Assembly (NCBI RefSeq): GCF_043290135.1 | Contig: NC_134710.1 | Location: 9,039,821-9,103,820 of the forward strand | Reading direction: 5' to 3' | From: Rhipicephalus microplus | Taxonomy: Eukaryota > Arthropoda > Arachnida > Ixodida > Ixodidae | DNA length: 64,000 nt | Shown here: positions 1 to 13,670 of the stretch, in pieces | Position numbering within the stretch: position 1 is the first letter of the stretch | How the letters are laid out: each line of letters opens with the position of its first letter | Made by a program: the position numbers and the translations under genes | The notes under the pieces: model-generated | Told to the model about the DNA's origin: nothing | The model's database searches: none | The model's input: only the letters and a program-made list of their open reading frames with translations

Positions 1-3000
1 AAAATCTGCAAGGTAATTCTAATGAAAACGCGCAGCTCGTATTGGGGCTCAAAATTAGCTTAAATTGTGTCGATTGTTGTTTACTTCATTTTTTACTTTA
101 TTTAAAAATTTTTTGACATATGGTAATTGAAGTTATCTTTTTTAAGCATCGCACCAAAATAGCCAGAAACCCTTCACAGAAGTGTTACTGAAATTATGAG
201 CGTATGACAAGCAATAGATTAGTTATGTTTATTTTATAATTTTTCGGCGTATGAAAATTGCCAGGTATGATTGTTTTTTTTTTCATCATAAAAAATGCAC
301 CTTGATTGACTATTGATTCTGCTTCCCATTATGTATTTGCCACTAATAGACACACGGGAAAAGTTTGTTATCTCAAATGGATCCGAGAAAAAGGTCACAC
401 AATATAAAAGTGGTGTTTTGTTTCTAGAAAAACGCAGCAATAGTGAAGAGGTACAGGCATATTTCCTCTAAATGTGTCACAAAAGAGGGACAAAAAACTA
501 TTTTCGACACCGCGAGTGCATAAATGTCATAGACTTTTTAAAAAATAAGTAAATCCCTCCTGAGGTGATCGAAAAATTCGCTAACTAAATTGTTTGAGCA
601 ACGCAGTTTGCCTAATTATGTTATGGGCTATATAGGCGGTTGATGGTGTCCAGATGATGCGTGTGTGTCCGCCCAAAACCAATGCTAAAAGTCCTTTAAA
701 GCCTTGTGTAAGTATTCCATTATTAAAGGGCCCTGCGGCCTGAGTTACGCGCGTAGATATCACTGCTTCTCGAATGGTGGATCACACCGATATCGTGGAG
801 CGAGTGGGATGGCCAAAAAATAAGTGGTTATAATTTTATTTCTGCGGAGAAACTACATTGTTCTCAGACTACCGCGACACACAATGGCTATTTCTGTGAT
901 CGCAGAAGCGCCGCGTCATGAAGTGCGAGTGACGAGATTGGTCGTTCGTTTTGATTGCTTTGACGCCATAGGTCGCACGTTATATCCTTATGGTCACAAA
1001 TAGGCCAACGCTATGGTGTGCTGAAAATGATAAAAACACATTTTTTCCTTCATCAGATACAAAAGCATTTTTGTTTTCAATTATAAATATTTCAAAGCGA
1101 CGGCGGAACAACGCCAGGAGCACTAGACAACGCCACCACGAGAGTTACCATGCTCCCTACGGGAGGAAAGTGGGCATAGGTCTGCCAAATTATTTTCAAC
1201 GGCTGCGCAGTGAATATACTCGTCGGGCACGCAGAAAGCGACGTGGCGTCTCCCGCGTTGGTGGCCTGCCTTATTTGCATTCACCTGCGCTGAGTCAGAT
1301 TGCACTCAAACAGCGCAGGTGTTCTACAGCATCGCGTCTGCGGGTAGAATGACGCGTGCAACGGCAATATTGCAGCGTTCGGTTGATTCCGGGTGCAGCG
1401 CAGGGCATGAAGCGGAGCTTATACGTGCAACAACATGATTGTGAGCTAAGTGATCTAAGTGAGCATTAAAGCGATTCGCAAGTTTCTTTAGGTGAACTAG
1501 CGGAGTTAACTAAAGTTTAATTAGGCAATCAAATTGTGCCCAAACTGAACCGGAGGTGAACTGCACTTAGAGAAGCTGTATATGGCCATAGGCTTTGGGC
1601 AAAAGTGTATCCGTTTGTCGAGTCCCACGCTCAAAGAACACTGCAGTGGAGGCTGTTTCACTCCCACAGCTTTCTCAAGCATGCTACGATATAATAGCTA
1701 AAAAGCTCTCTTGCACATGTTGTCCAGAAAATATTGCAATTCTTTACTACGTGCTCACAAGCTTTTCTGACGTGGCGACAAAGCGCGAACTATGCATTTA
1801 AGGGCGCTTAAATAAACTTCACGAACGAATGGCGGGAGCGTTCTAATTGGTGGTCAGAAGACTGTTGTGCGTACAGTCACGCTGGTGATTACTGAAAAAG
1901 TTAAATTTGTCTCTAACCATCATTGGCAGCTGCTTAAAAGTTCGAAAAAGCATTGGCGATGGAACTGACGGAAACAAGTTGGCGCAACAGCCGCGCCGTC
2001 GCGTCCGTAAAGTTGGCTTCGCCACGCAAAAATAAACATCTGACGTCATTTTGCCTCACGTGACGGCGCTCGCCGAATGGCAGTGGAAGCGGCGCAAGGA
2101 CCAAGTGTGCTAAACTCTCTTGCCTGTGGTAGCATATGCGCTATAACAGAGTCACTGAAAAAAAGAAAAACACCATCTCCTATACTAAGGGGAACCATGA
2201 GTAACATGTGAGGTAGCGAATGGATCGGCTTTAAGTTCGTTTCTACACGGGTATACCTTGCGCGATGTTAACGCGCCCTTGCAAGTGGAGCACACCATGA
2301 GTTTAGTGTAGTTTCTGCTGCTGTTATTCGTTTTAAACTCTTGTTGAAGCACGCCACGCAGATTCATCGCAACGACACGCGGGAGCATATTTGTTCATCG
2401 CGTGGTTGCAGAATCTCGTTCCCCGACGCCATCAACAGAATTCTGCTGAAGGAGTATAAGAGGGAGATGCCAGAGCGTCTTAGCGCTAGTGCGTGAGCGC
2501 GTTCTGGCATTGTTTGGCCCAGATGTTGCGTATGCACAGTAAGAATAGCGCACCGGATTAAGCTCAACCATTAACTGCTTCACAATTAATATTTCCATGG
2601 TATACCGCTATGGTCCCGTGAATAATAGTACCGAAAAGTTAGGCTGCTTGCGGGCAACATTAAGCGGTGACAGCTAATTTTATTTTAGGCCCTCCGTCCC
2701 GTCGCTATTGTGCGTGGAGAGGAGACTAATCTTTCCGTCCGATATCGTGTTACTCTCGCCTGAACTGTACTATGTGGGTTTAATTCTTCAATAGGTTGCT
2801 ATAGAAGCGATTTTGAGTTATCGATGATTACGAATGAACTGCGCCGCAAGCCACGTAATTGTGAATATAATTTGTGGCGAGTATCTCCGTCTACTCCCAA
2901 ACTCTCTTCACGGCCATCATCACTTCATCAATTTCGTTTCGTGCCACGGGTGCGTTCGCTTAGTACGAAGGTGTTCGCTCGGCACAGGCACTTCACGCAA

Positions 3001-4080
3001 GAAACCGTTTATTTCTACACTGAGTGAATATTGCGTGTTTGAGCTAACATTTCAGTCTGCTGAATGTGCAGTCACTGTTCAGCAAACGGCGACACATTTG
3101 TAAATGTGTTGTTATTTCCTAACCAATGCGTAAAAAAAGTAGGCGGTTAGAAATGAACGCAGAACACCTAAATGACACGAGAAGAGACGTGTTCTTGAGA
3201 TTTTGCTGTGCTCCGCGGCATATATGTTTTTTTTTGTTCAAGTTGGAAGCGCGTGAGCAGTTGAAAGTTCGGTTCAGTTTCTACTTTCTTTCGTCATGCG
3301 CGCATATTAAGGTTTTGTTCACACAGTACTTTTTACATTTTTGCTCAGAAATAGCGAAGCCGAAATAGTTTTCTAAGCGTATGGTAAACAATCACAATAT
3401 TTCAATTAGGTACTGATAATGTCGCTATCCAATAAGCTCGGCAATAATTGCTAAGGAGAAACAGTCTTTCCTGTTTATCTGAGCACTTGGAGTACAATGG
3501 AAGTCTATACAAGGTTAACTAAAACGAAAAGGAAAGAAGCGCGAAATGCACGTTCTATTTATATATATATATATGGACATGAAGCTGTTCGAACTGGCCC
3601 AACCACGAGTGTAACTCACTGGAAATGTAAAAGACACCTGTTTTCATTGTGAACATTAACTTTATTGCAAAGGTACACTCGTTGGAATACAGCGTGTCAG
3701 CATCCTCGTTTTTGCAATAAATTCGCCTAATAACATCTCCTGATAGCGTTTTGTATGAACAAGTTTCATGCGGAATCTATCAGTCACGCTCGTGTTTTGC
3801 GACACAGCAAATGATCACGCCACAATGGCCTTCAAGGTCTGCCCATAAAGAGTTATTTTACTTACTTTTAGATATTTCTGTGATGCGTGACCTGTTTACT
3901 CCCAATGCATGCGCAGTCTGTTCAAAATATTCAGATATAATCAGCCGAGCAAATTGAAGAGGTTCTAGTGCGTTGTTTGAATCACTGAACAGAGAAGTCG
4001 CATAAGGTGAAATACTTTTTCCTTTCTTATGTGACTCTCAAAAAGAAAAGAAAAGAGAGCCCCGTAACTGTCTGCATCAG
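1..4080. other. AT-rich non-coding sequence, no gene seen
   Basis: Short open frames occur on both strands, but none has a domain, splice pattern or codon bias that stands out, and most are broken between the two copies. For example, the 120-aa plus frame at 990-1352 stops early in copy B. A block at 823-1010 is identical in both copies and includes a 39-codon frame at 884-1003. A short TA run lies near 3560. It is probably intron or intergenic DNA. Confidence 0.6.
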
Positions 4081-4105
4081 TGTGCGACATCTCAGCGGTA
4101 GCTCA

Positions 4106-4370
4106 CGAGGGATGGGGGTAAGGAGGGATTAAAAACATAGGATTAAAGGTATAGAGATAGAGAGGGGGACGTAGAAAGCACGGCGCAGGGACAGCGACAC
4201 CAAGAAGCTAGGAGAAGATACTAAAGATGGACACGGTCGCAGGAGCCCTAGGACGGGGAACCACTCAGCGAGAGCTCTTGTCGGCGGCAGGAAATGGCGT
4301 AGGGTGAGCCAGTCGGCCACAGCTGTGCTCTCCTCGGAGATCGCAAGGGCACAACCAATCGGCACGACAT
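4106..4370 (-). mobile_element. Probable LINE 3-prime fragment
   Basis: A minus-strand frame of about 78 codons (4129-4365) ends in a run rich in TCTCTATCTC followed by TTTAATCC, which resembles the 3-prime end and UTR of tick non-LTR elements. The partner at 43679-43943 is nearly identical, far closer than the surrounding sequence. No RT motif is present, so the family cannot be named. An ordinary conserved non-coding block remains possible. Confidence 0.35.
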
Positions 4371-4477
4371 CCAGCGAGCGAGTCCAAATATTCTGTCACA
4401 CGAGTTTATTTCCAGCGAACTTCTCGTAGATTACTTCAGAAACCAGTGTTCTTGGAGGGAGCAAATTCTCTGGTTTT

Positions 4478-4713
4478 ATTGATATGTGCGGTTTAACGTC
4501 CCATAACCACCATTTCATTATGAGGGACACTGGAGTGGAGGGCTCCGGAAATTTCGACCACCTGGCGTTCTTTATTGTGCACCGAAATTCGAGCACACAG
4601 GCTCACGGCATTTTCGCCTTCATCGAAAATGCAGTCGCCGCAGCCGGGATTCGATCCTGCGACCTGCGGTTCAGTAGCCGAGTACCTTAGCCACGGAACC
4701 ACCTTGGCGGGGA
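4478..4713 (-). mobile_element. Ruka-type tRNA-derived SINE
   Basis: Read on the minus strand, the element starts GCCAAGGTGGTTCCGTGGC, contains an A-box-like and a B-box-like (GGATCGAATCCC) promoter block about 50 nt apart, and ends with a body running into ATATCAAT. The layout matches the tRNA-derived Ruka SINE reported from ixodid ticks; the family name is from memory. Flanking direct repeats AATTCTCTG at 4464-4472 and 4719-4727 look like the target duplication. The same insertion is present in copy B, so it predates the duplication. Confidence 0.85.
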
Positions 4714-6694
4714 GAGTGAATTCTCTGAGATCAATTCTCTGCAGTCATGTAGAAAGCAGTTTTACGGCATCTTCTGTGCACGTATTGCGAAAATAGACGA
4801 GATTCTCAGGTCACGTTCAGTTTCTGCTAAGCTATACTTCCTCGCATATGCATGTCAGGTTAAAAAACCGCAGAAATACTTCTAGAAACGGTGCTTATGC
4901 GAAAATCATGGCCGCGCTGCGCGTTCGGCGTGCGTGCACCGACAGCGCTTGGAAGGAATATGGCGTTGCGAAGTCACGTGATGTGAGTGAGCCAATCGCA
5001 TCGACGGTGGCGTGCGGGAAACGGATGTCACACTCAGAATTTTTCAAAGCCGATAGTCTTTCTTGGAGACCTTAGACGCAAAAATTTTGGTCTGCCTCTC
5101 AGTAAATATGCCTGTTTCTCTGCCCTCAATGGTACTTTAAACGGCATCAAAGTGGCGAAACGGTACTCCAAACGGCCAACCCCATCCGCAGCACCCACTA
5201 ATATTGCTTAAGATTCAGCGTTCACACTTGTGCAATTGTCCATTAAAAAGCAAATATTGTGCATATCTTAGACACCATAACAACACTTCAATATTTTTAT
5301 GTGTGTCTCTAACCAGAAAAGGCACACATAAGTAATTATAAGGACCGTAGCGTTTATCAAGCTCGATGACTAGGCAACGCTTGCACGAATAGGCGAGCAT
5401 TTCCAATGCTTTGCTAAGACGACACGGTGGTGGCACCTACGTGTCGCCTCGCGTTGTAAACCTTATGACAACCGAGATGGGCGCGTAGGGCGCGAGTGCT
5501 TCGTTTTCGTAGCTAACTGCCAGATGGCGCTCTTGTCTCACGTGGGCGTGACTTGATGTAGTCGTTCGCCTCCACTGCATGCTCGAGGCACTAACGTCGC
5601 GCCTCTAGCAAACAATTCCTAAATGTTCTTGTGCAGGACATCAAATAAACGTTTTGTTCGCTCTCTCCAGATGCAAGACTATCGTCATTCGACGACATTT
5701 GCAGTGTAACATGCAAATACGGGGCCAATTTTTCTTGGGTGAATCGAGCTACCTTAAAGCGACGCTCACGGTGATTGGAACCGGCTTTTTAAAAGTTAGT
5801 GGCAGAGTGACAAAGCGATACGCTAAAGAAGACTTTTTTTCTCGTTGTCTGCTGAGGATTGAAGGCTAATAAGTTGTGTTATTACACAAATTTCGGTCAT
5901 TCTTTTTTCGTTCATCTGAATATTCTGCACTGCAGCGCTCACAGACAAAAAAAAAAACATCGCACCCCTCCCTCCCACCGGGCGGCGCCAGCACGCATCG
6001 TGACCTGAGCAAGTTCATTCTGCCGACGTGGCACCCCTCGATGGATGAGGCCCTGCACAAGAAGCTCCAAAGTTCAAGAAACTCTCACCAAGCGCGAAAA
6101 ATTTGAGCGCTGGTAGTGGACATCTGTCTTACAACCCGATGGGGCTGCGCTATGGCTGTTCCATCCAAGGGCCAACCTTAAGTTCAAACTATTATTGTAT
6201 TAACTGAAGGCTATACTTCTTTAGAGACTGCTCAATTTTAATGAAACAAAACTGCTGTTTACAACAGGTTGTCTTATCAAGTACTGAGTCACCAGTATTT
6301 TGTAATTGTTTTTGTTCTATATAGGTGACTCGTTTCAGCCTTTATCATTATCTTAATACTTGTGTTCGGCGGCAGATGTGGTGCGTTCAAATGGGTCTCG
6401 TGCTGTCTCATTTTAGTGTAAATATTTCGTGGCACGGGCGCTGAGAGAAAAGGTTTCGGTCTGTTTCTTTTGACTAACTAAAATGCTTTCGCTGAGCTCG
6501 TCCAACTAACTTCAGCAGAACGAACGGATTGGTGAAGCTTTGACGGGATGAACATAGTTTCAAGCCACGGCATTTTGAAGGCACTTATCGACTTATGGAT
6601 CGTCGAAATAGGCGTGGTCCTGTCAACTTTCTCTTCACTTTAGTTGCAGCGAATAATTACGACATGCGGGAGACATTCGATGGAGATTCCTGAC
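4714..6694. other. Non-coding sequence with one possible coding-like patch
   Basis: Mostly AT-rich, with GC-rich islands near 4900-5050 and 5460-5600. A patch at 5975-6105 (plus strand) has an open frame with DLSKF and TWHPSMDEALHKK, high GC at third positions and almost no differences between copies. It could be a small exon or an old retrocopy, but I see no clean donor site after it. Nothing else is supported. Confidence 0.45.
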
Positions 6695-6836
6695 CTCGAT
6701 CTTTGACACATCTTGGATGATGTTCATGATGGTGCCAGCCACGCGGGGATCTTGGCCGGCTACCATCTCCGGGTTTGGCAGAGACGCCTTACGTTCACCG
6801 TTGTCAGCCGTCGACTCGCCCTCAGAGAGGGGGTGC
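6695..6836 (-). CDS. Internal exon of an unrecognised host gene (copy A)
   Basis: On the minus strand this 142-bp block is preceded by an acceptor (CGCTGTGCAG) and followed by a donor (GAG|GTCAGG). One base completes an upstream codon, followed by exactly 47 open codons ending at a codon boundary. The encoded peptide begins HPLSEGESTADNGER and ends with GTIMNIIQDVSKIE. About 70 percent of its codons end in G or C, unlike the AT-rich flanks. Against copy B only one base differs in the exon (GTG to ATG, Val to Met), while the flanks differ by several percent. This points to purifying selection. I do not recognise the protein, and no neighbouring exon could be identified. The small plus-strand frame over it is a shadow. 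Confidence 0.72.
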
Positions 6837-7490
6837 CTGCACAGCGAGCAATTTCAGTGCACAAACGCATGCATCCAATAGAGCGCCGTCAAGCATAATA
6901 TGCAATATGAAGGACTGCGATGAATGAGCATTCAATTAATAGCTTTATAGGCGTTCGGAAATCTATGTATTGCGCACATTCCTTAATTTGCTTTTTTTCC
7001 TAAAAGAGGAATACACATTTAGACGGCAAAAATTTGACAAAATTTGTTGTTCTCTTAGTATGACTTTCTTGTGAATATTTGGGCTAAGTAATACAGAATC
7101 CTGGTATAGTTTTTAAAAGAAAATATGCTTGACAGAAATGCGTTTGGATGGGCGAAATTATAAAAAGTACGTGTGTTGCGTGACCAGAAGTCTAATGTCG
7201 ATAGTCTCCTAGCACACCTAAATTCATTTATGCTGGCGATTCCATTCATGGCGGAACGTGAAAGAAACAACATTCTTCCTTTACTCGACATTGTAATTTC
7301 GCAATGCACATGGTCTATAAGGTGGCGTGCAAGGTTATTTGAAATGGTGGATTTAAAAATTATAAAATTGTTGACTGCGCATCCAAGTCGCAGTACCTCG
7401 GGCTTGTCCGCCTTTTTTCTTAGCTCGCCAATGCAGTGTTTCTTCATTTTTCGCCGTTCAAAACTGCGAAATGCTGCTGCTTTTTACAAA
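6837..7490. other. AT-rich sequence, no gene seen
   Basis: A 130-codon minus-strand frame at 7055-7447 is present, but it is broken in copy B and its sequence is low in information (rich in Ser, Arg, Phe), so it is not accepted as a gene. The stretch separates the host exon from the truncated 3-prime end of gypsy element G1. Confidence 0.5.
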
Positions 7491-7499
7491 GCTGCTATT

Positions 7500-8815
7500 G
7501 GAAGGAAACATAAGGAGTCAATCATTCGTTCGAAGGTGGCTGGGGCGTTACAAAGGCCGAAGGGCATGAACTTGAACAGATATAGGCCATAGAAAGTGAT
7601 GAATGCAGTCTTTTCACTGTCCATTTCATCTACCTCTATCTGCCAGTAGGCGGAACGAAATCTATTGAGGAAAAATAGTGGGACCCATAGAAGAAATCAA
7701 GAGCATCATCAATTCGTGGTACAGGGTACACGTCTTTTTTGGTAATTTTCTTGAGGTGCCGATAATCAACGCAGAAACCACATGCACCGCCTTTCTGGCG
7801 GACTAGCACTACTAGAGAAGCCCAAGGGCTTTAGGATGGCTCAATGATGTCCTTGGCGAGCCTTTTGTCGACCTCACTTTGAATAATGTGATGCTCGGCC
7901 ACCAACACCCGACATGGACGCCTATGAATAGGATGCTCATTACCAGTGTTTATGCGGTGGGTCATACCAGTAGCTTTCCCCAATGGACGGCCACTGAGTT
8001 CAAAAACGTCGATGTAGGACAGCAGAACCAGGCGGAGCTCGTCAGTCTGCTGCGGCGTTAAGTTGGAAGCGGTCATCGACGTAATAGCGCTGTCGAAGCA
8101 AGTGTCAGATTGATTTTGAGTGTTGGGGTCAGAAGAAGCGGCCATCGAAAAAACATCTACGGCATTGTCTTCTAAGGTGCAGAGCAACGCCAAAGAGATC
8201 CCTTGTGACAGCACTTGAGGCGTCAAGCTAAAGTTGACAACTGGAAGACACGTGGGATTTCCTGCGACGCACAGAATGGAGTGCGGCATTGTAATGCCAC
8301 GATTTATTAGGACATCGGTGATGGGGATGAAAACATAGTCACCGTCGGGAACTGGTGGTATTGAGACGAGCTCTATGTACGTCAGTGTCTGTGGAGGGAG
8401 GCGCGCATGTCCCGTTGTGCAGAGGCGACTCGGCCGTTGTGCAAGAGATTCTGATGCGGGCAAGTGTAGACAGAGCGTACTGGTCGATCAGTCTATGAGG
8501 GCAGAATGCGCGGACATTAAGTCGAGGCCTAAGATTATGTCGTGGGGGCATTTATAAGAGATGGTGAAGAAAACAACTGTGTGTCGATCCGCAATGCTTA
8601 CATGAGCGGAGCACATTCCAACGATAGATGCTATTCCGCCATCCGCAACACGGACGAACTGAGTGGTCGTAGGTGCGAGATTCTTCTTCAGCTTGCGGCG
8701 AAAAATAACTCGTCATCACGGAAAGTTGAGAGCCAGTGTCGGCAAGATCAGTGACATATACGCCATCTACTTGTACGTCTATAAGGTTACGTTTTGTCCG
8801 TATCGTCAAGAGAGG
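7500..8815 (-). pseudogene. Ty3/gypsy G1 pol fragment: protease and start of RT (copy A)
   Basis: On the minus strand, a retropepsin begins near 8809 with the active-site motif LADTGSQLS. It runs into a linker and then the region just before the gypsy RT (GKATGMTHRINTG, HHIIQSEVDKRLAKDIIEPS, CGFCVDYRHLKKI, KKDVYPVPRIDDALD). The RT breaks off near 7560-7500 after a degenerate [14 protein letters not shown] patch; the YxDD box, RNase H and integrase are missing. One extra A near 8702 shifts the protease frame relative to copy B. This is the downstream half of the element whose Gag lies at 10450-11690, separated from it by a LINE insertion. Confidence 0.88.
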
Positions 8816-8819
8816 GTTT

Positions 8820-10405
<1,586 letters not shown>

Positions 10406-10449
10406 CCGAGTGATGCAGCGCCAACTTCGGAAGCTGCAACACTTGATTT

Positions 10450-11690
10450 TCCGTCGAAAAACTTCGTGTGAAGGTGGTTAAAGACTGTCGGCGGGGCTGT
10501 GGAGAACGAGACTGGCGACGTTGGGGGAATAGAGAGCGGGAGTAGCTGTCTTTAGTAGCAGGTTACTGGGCAAAATGGTCACGGCTGGCCTCATGGCGAT
10601 AGTCAGAACGCGCATCGAAGGGACGTGCAGGGACGTGGAAGGGCTTGTGCAGGAGGAACCCAGCGACTTCTGCAATGGCAAGAAATGTGCCCGATTTGGT
10701 GACATGAGAAGCAGATCGGCTTGTCATCGTGTGTTCGCCATGCGGAATGATTACGGAACGTTGAGGGAGAGCTGGTCGGGAAGGGACGTTGGGGCTGGAA
10801 GTCGAGGCAGGGAGGTGGTGAAATAGAGTGAATTCCCAAGCTGGTGATTTTCTGCTGGATGACTGCTTGAATGAGGGGCTACATAATTGGAGGAGAGGGG
10901 TCAGGGCACGTTGGTCCCACCTTAGCTGGAGCAGCCGCTTCAAGCTCTCGCCTGACGAGTCGCGTCAAGTTGTCACAGGTGTCTGGTGGATGATATGTGT
11001 CGAGACACGAGGATGTCGCCGCGGTGTTCGGAAGGCGCTAGAACTGATGGGAGATCCGCCTGCTTTCACCTTGTTGGAACTGGCGGCATTCTCGAATAAT
11101 TGCATCAACAGATGACACATTGTTGAATACCAACAGGTTGAAAACATCGGCGGCAATACCCTTTAGAATATGCGCAACTTTGTCAAGCTCCGACATGTTT
11201 TCGTCAGCTTTGCGGCATAGTGAGAAGACGGCCTGAATGTAACTGATGTAGGACTCCGTGTAAGATTATGCGCAAGTCGACAAATCATTCTTCACAGCTT
11301 CACGACGACCGAAGGGGTTGCTAAAAAGCTCACGGATCTCTATCTTGAAGCTGTACAAGCTTGTAATGTCATGGTCGTGGTTGTTAAACAAATCACGAGG
11401 GGTTCCATCGAGATAAAAGATGACGTTCGCAAGCATAAGTGTGGGGTCCCACCTGTAAGTGGTGCTGACGCGTTCGTAGAGGCGTAGCCAATGTCAGAAT
11501 CCTCGAGAACACGCCAGGGTCTTTGAGGGCGGGAAGCGTCACGAAAGTTGTTGTAGAAGCTGGGTTGACAGGCCGGGCAGAAGGGCGGGCAACCGGGGAG
11601 GATGTAGCCGAGTCTCGAGTGGTCATGTTGAATGCCGCGAGGGAGCGTCCGCTTCGGAATTCCGTGGCGAGGACGGGGATCGCACAACTT
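10450..11690 (-). pseudogene. Ty3/gypsy G1 Gag (copy A), frameshifted
   Basis: The minus-strand reading begins just inside the LTR, around MKLCDPRPRHG. It continues through a capsid-like region (FRDASRPQRPWRVLEDSDI, then a WRxDPTLMLAN-like patch, then QFQQGESRRIS). It reaches a CCHC zinc knuckle (CFSCHQIGHISCHC, near 10690-10735) typical of nucleocapsid. Several frameshifts split the frame. Gag would have packaged element RNA in cytoplasmic particles. The copy B partner (49915-51220) keeps the same knuckle spacing but has a stop inside it. Confidence 0.82.
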
Positions 11691-11699
11691 CACTAAATA

Positions 11700-12092
11700 T
11701 GTTACGTGAAGTAGACCGACTCAGAGGGGTAGTCACAGGTGTATTTTCAGCCGGTTAAACGAGCAGCGCCAGCCACAGAGATTTGCTCGCGCCAGTCTAT
11801 ATGCTTTGCTTCTTCGTCTCCATGCACTGGCACGCAGCAATGTTTACAACATATGTACATAACGTAAACGAGGAAGCTTCCGACACTTGATGCACTCGCA
11901 TTTTATAGGCACCGAGACCCTCGAGGAGGAGGGCACCGCCCGTTGTTGGGCGCACACAGCGTCTCTGAGGGACGCGTCCAGCGTCTTTGACGGACGCCTC
12001 CGGTGTCCGTGAAAGACGCGTCAGTGGCTCTTAGAGAAACACCAGCAAGGGGGTTGAGAGAGCACTGCCCAGTGCATAGCGAGTTTATGACA
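11700..12092 (-). mobile_element. LTR of gypsy G1 (copy A)
   Basis: A 393-bp block read on the minus strand from TGTCATAAACTC to CTTCACGTAACA, so it has TG...CA ends. It contains a TATAAAA promoter box and lies directly before the G1 Gag frame, with a primer-binding-like TAGTGAAGTTGTGCG after it. The copy B partner at 51227-51619 is the same length. It is related to, but distinct from, the LTR at 13671-14044. No 3-prime LTR of G1 was found. Confidence 0.78.
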
Positions 12093-13670
12093 GCATCTCT
12101 GCTGGGCAGACGATGAACTAATGGACAAGGATCTGCAGCTACTGTCTAGAGGGTCACTGTTTAGGAGGCCGAAGTGTCCACTCTTGCAAATGCCGGGAAC
12201 AGCTGATGGCGCATAACGTCGGACCCGGCTAGACGTCGTGGACTCAGCTCTGACCTCCGGGCTCGCCCTCTGCAGATGCGCCATCACAGTGAAACCCGCA
12301 AGCGCCATACACTACCCCCTAAGACCTGCCAGGCTTATTGTACAAGAATGAGTAAAGTTGGCAAGCGAGAGGAAGAAGAATTCGCGGCCCACTCAAGCAA
12401 TCGCGTCCCACACCTGACGGAGGGACTTCTTTACCACCTGGCTCGATCCGATACACGAAGACACTTTGTAACATAGTTCGTTGGCACGCGCTTCTCAAAT
12501 TTCTTGGATGCATAACGGAATCGCCCTCCACGGCGCAGCATTGACGGGGCTTTATCCGAAAAAACTTGTTTCCAAACGCATGAAGGCAAGAGCATCTGAA
12601 CGACATTGGCCTGAATCCACACGCCTTTCTCTGCCTCAAATCGAGAATTCGATTCTTCTCTCTCTACCTCTGTGTCATTGTCCGTGTCTTCGGTCTTCCG
12701 TCATGCTTATGGAGTTCATTGTAGTAACGAGTAACATACCCGGTTCGGCAGCTACAAGCTCAAAAGTTTCGGCCTGACATTCACCCACGCTAACCGAGAG
12801 GCAATCGCGTGTTATTTCAATGGAGCCCTTCCGGAGAAACTCTACCTCCGACTTTGTACTCGGAGCTTTGACGAGTGCGTCTGAACTCTTTTCCTGCTGA
12901 GCTGGAAATACTGCATCTGCCTTGCGCTGATAAATTAAATCCTTCTGATTCCAGCCAGGCTAGTGGTGTATCTTACCTCATACTGCCCAGGAACGCTGTC
13001 ATTACGATCTAACTCACGCGCGCGTTCTGTAAACCTAGCACTCGCATCACCACTAGTGGCTTCGCTTTTGTACATTGAACACTCACATGCCTCCTCAGCA
13101 CAGTCTGGAGCTCTAGCCGCTTTAATTCGGAAAGAAGCAATGGTCCTTTTATTTCATCAGCATGCTTTCCTTTTTCCTCAGCACGCCCTTTTTTATCATT
13201 TGCTTCACGCTTTTTAGCTTCAGCTTAGCGCGTTTCCTCGTTTGCATGGAGCTCCTTAATAATTTACCAAGAATGGTGAAGCTCTCAATCATATAATCAT
13301 AAGGCAAGTAATGCCTGAATGATGTGCGGCTTCCTTGCGGCGTTCTCCATGTCCTTCCTCAATTCCGCACAAAGCAAAACACATCAGGCTTGCGTAGTGA
13401 ATTGAGGTCTATAACCACAAGGTCAGACATAACTCTTCTCCCTATCTATTCTCCATCAATATCACTAAGGAAAATTACGCCAAAAACGCTAAAGTTTGAT
13501 ACAGATAACCTACCAGTTTCAAGCTTCAAATCTACCTTTAAAAGCTCGGCAAATCTTGAGGGAAAAGAGTCTGACACTCACGTCAATGCAGTCATAGGTT
13601 CTGTTGCGTTGTCCAGGTGTCAGCATGCTCAAGTTGCAAGGCCCACTGCCATCGCACCGCTGCTACCAGT
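12093..13670 (-). pseudogene. Decayed Gag region of gypsy G3 (copy A)
   Basis: Downstream (minus strand) of the LTR at 13671-14044 comes a primer-binding-like TGGTAGCAGCGG. It is followed by short coding patches in several frames: MSDLVVIDLNSLRKPD and RKPHIIQALL resemble the start of a Gag with a helix-extension-helix N-terminus, and a later patch reads SVSVGECQAETFELVAAEPG. The frame is destroyed by stops and shifts. The G1 LTR cuts it at 12092, suggesting G1 inserted into G3. Assignment as Gag is inference from position and patchy similarity. Confidence 0.5.

Noticed and set aside
990..1352. 120-codon basic protein
   Set aside because: It stops early in copy B, and differences between copies do not favour synonymous sites.
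6713..6898. 61-codon plus-strand frame identical in both copies
   Set aside because: It overlaps the minus-strand exon, which has splice sites and better codon bias; the plus frame is its shadow.
7055..7592. Overlapping 130- and 139-codon frames
   Set aside because: Frames are not kept in copy B, and part is antisense to the gypsy RT remnant.
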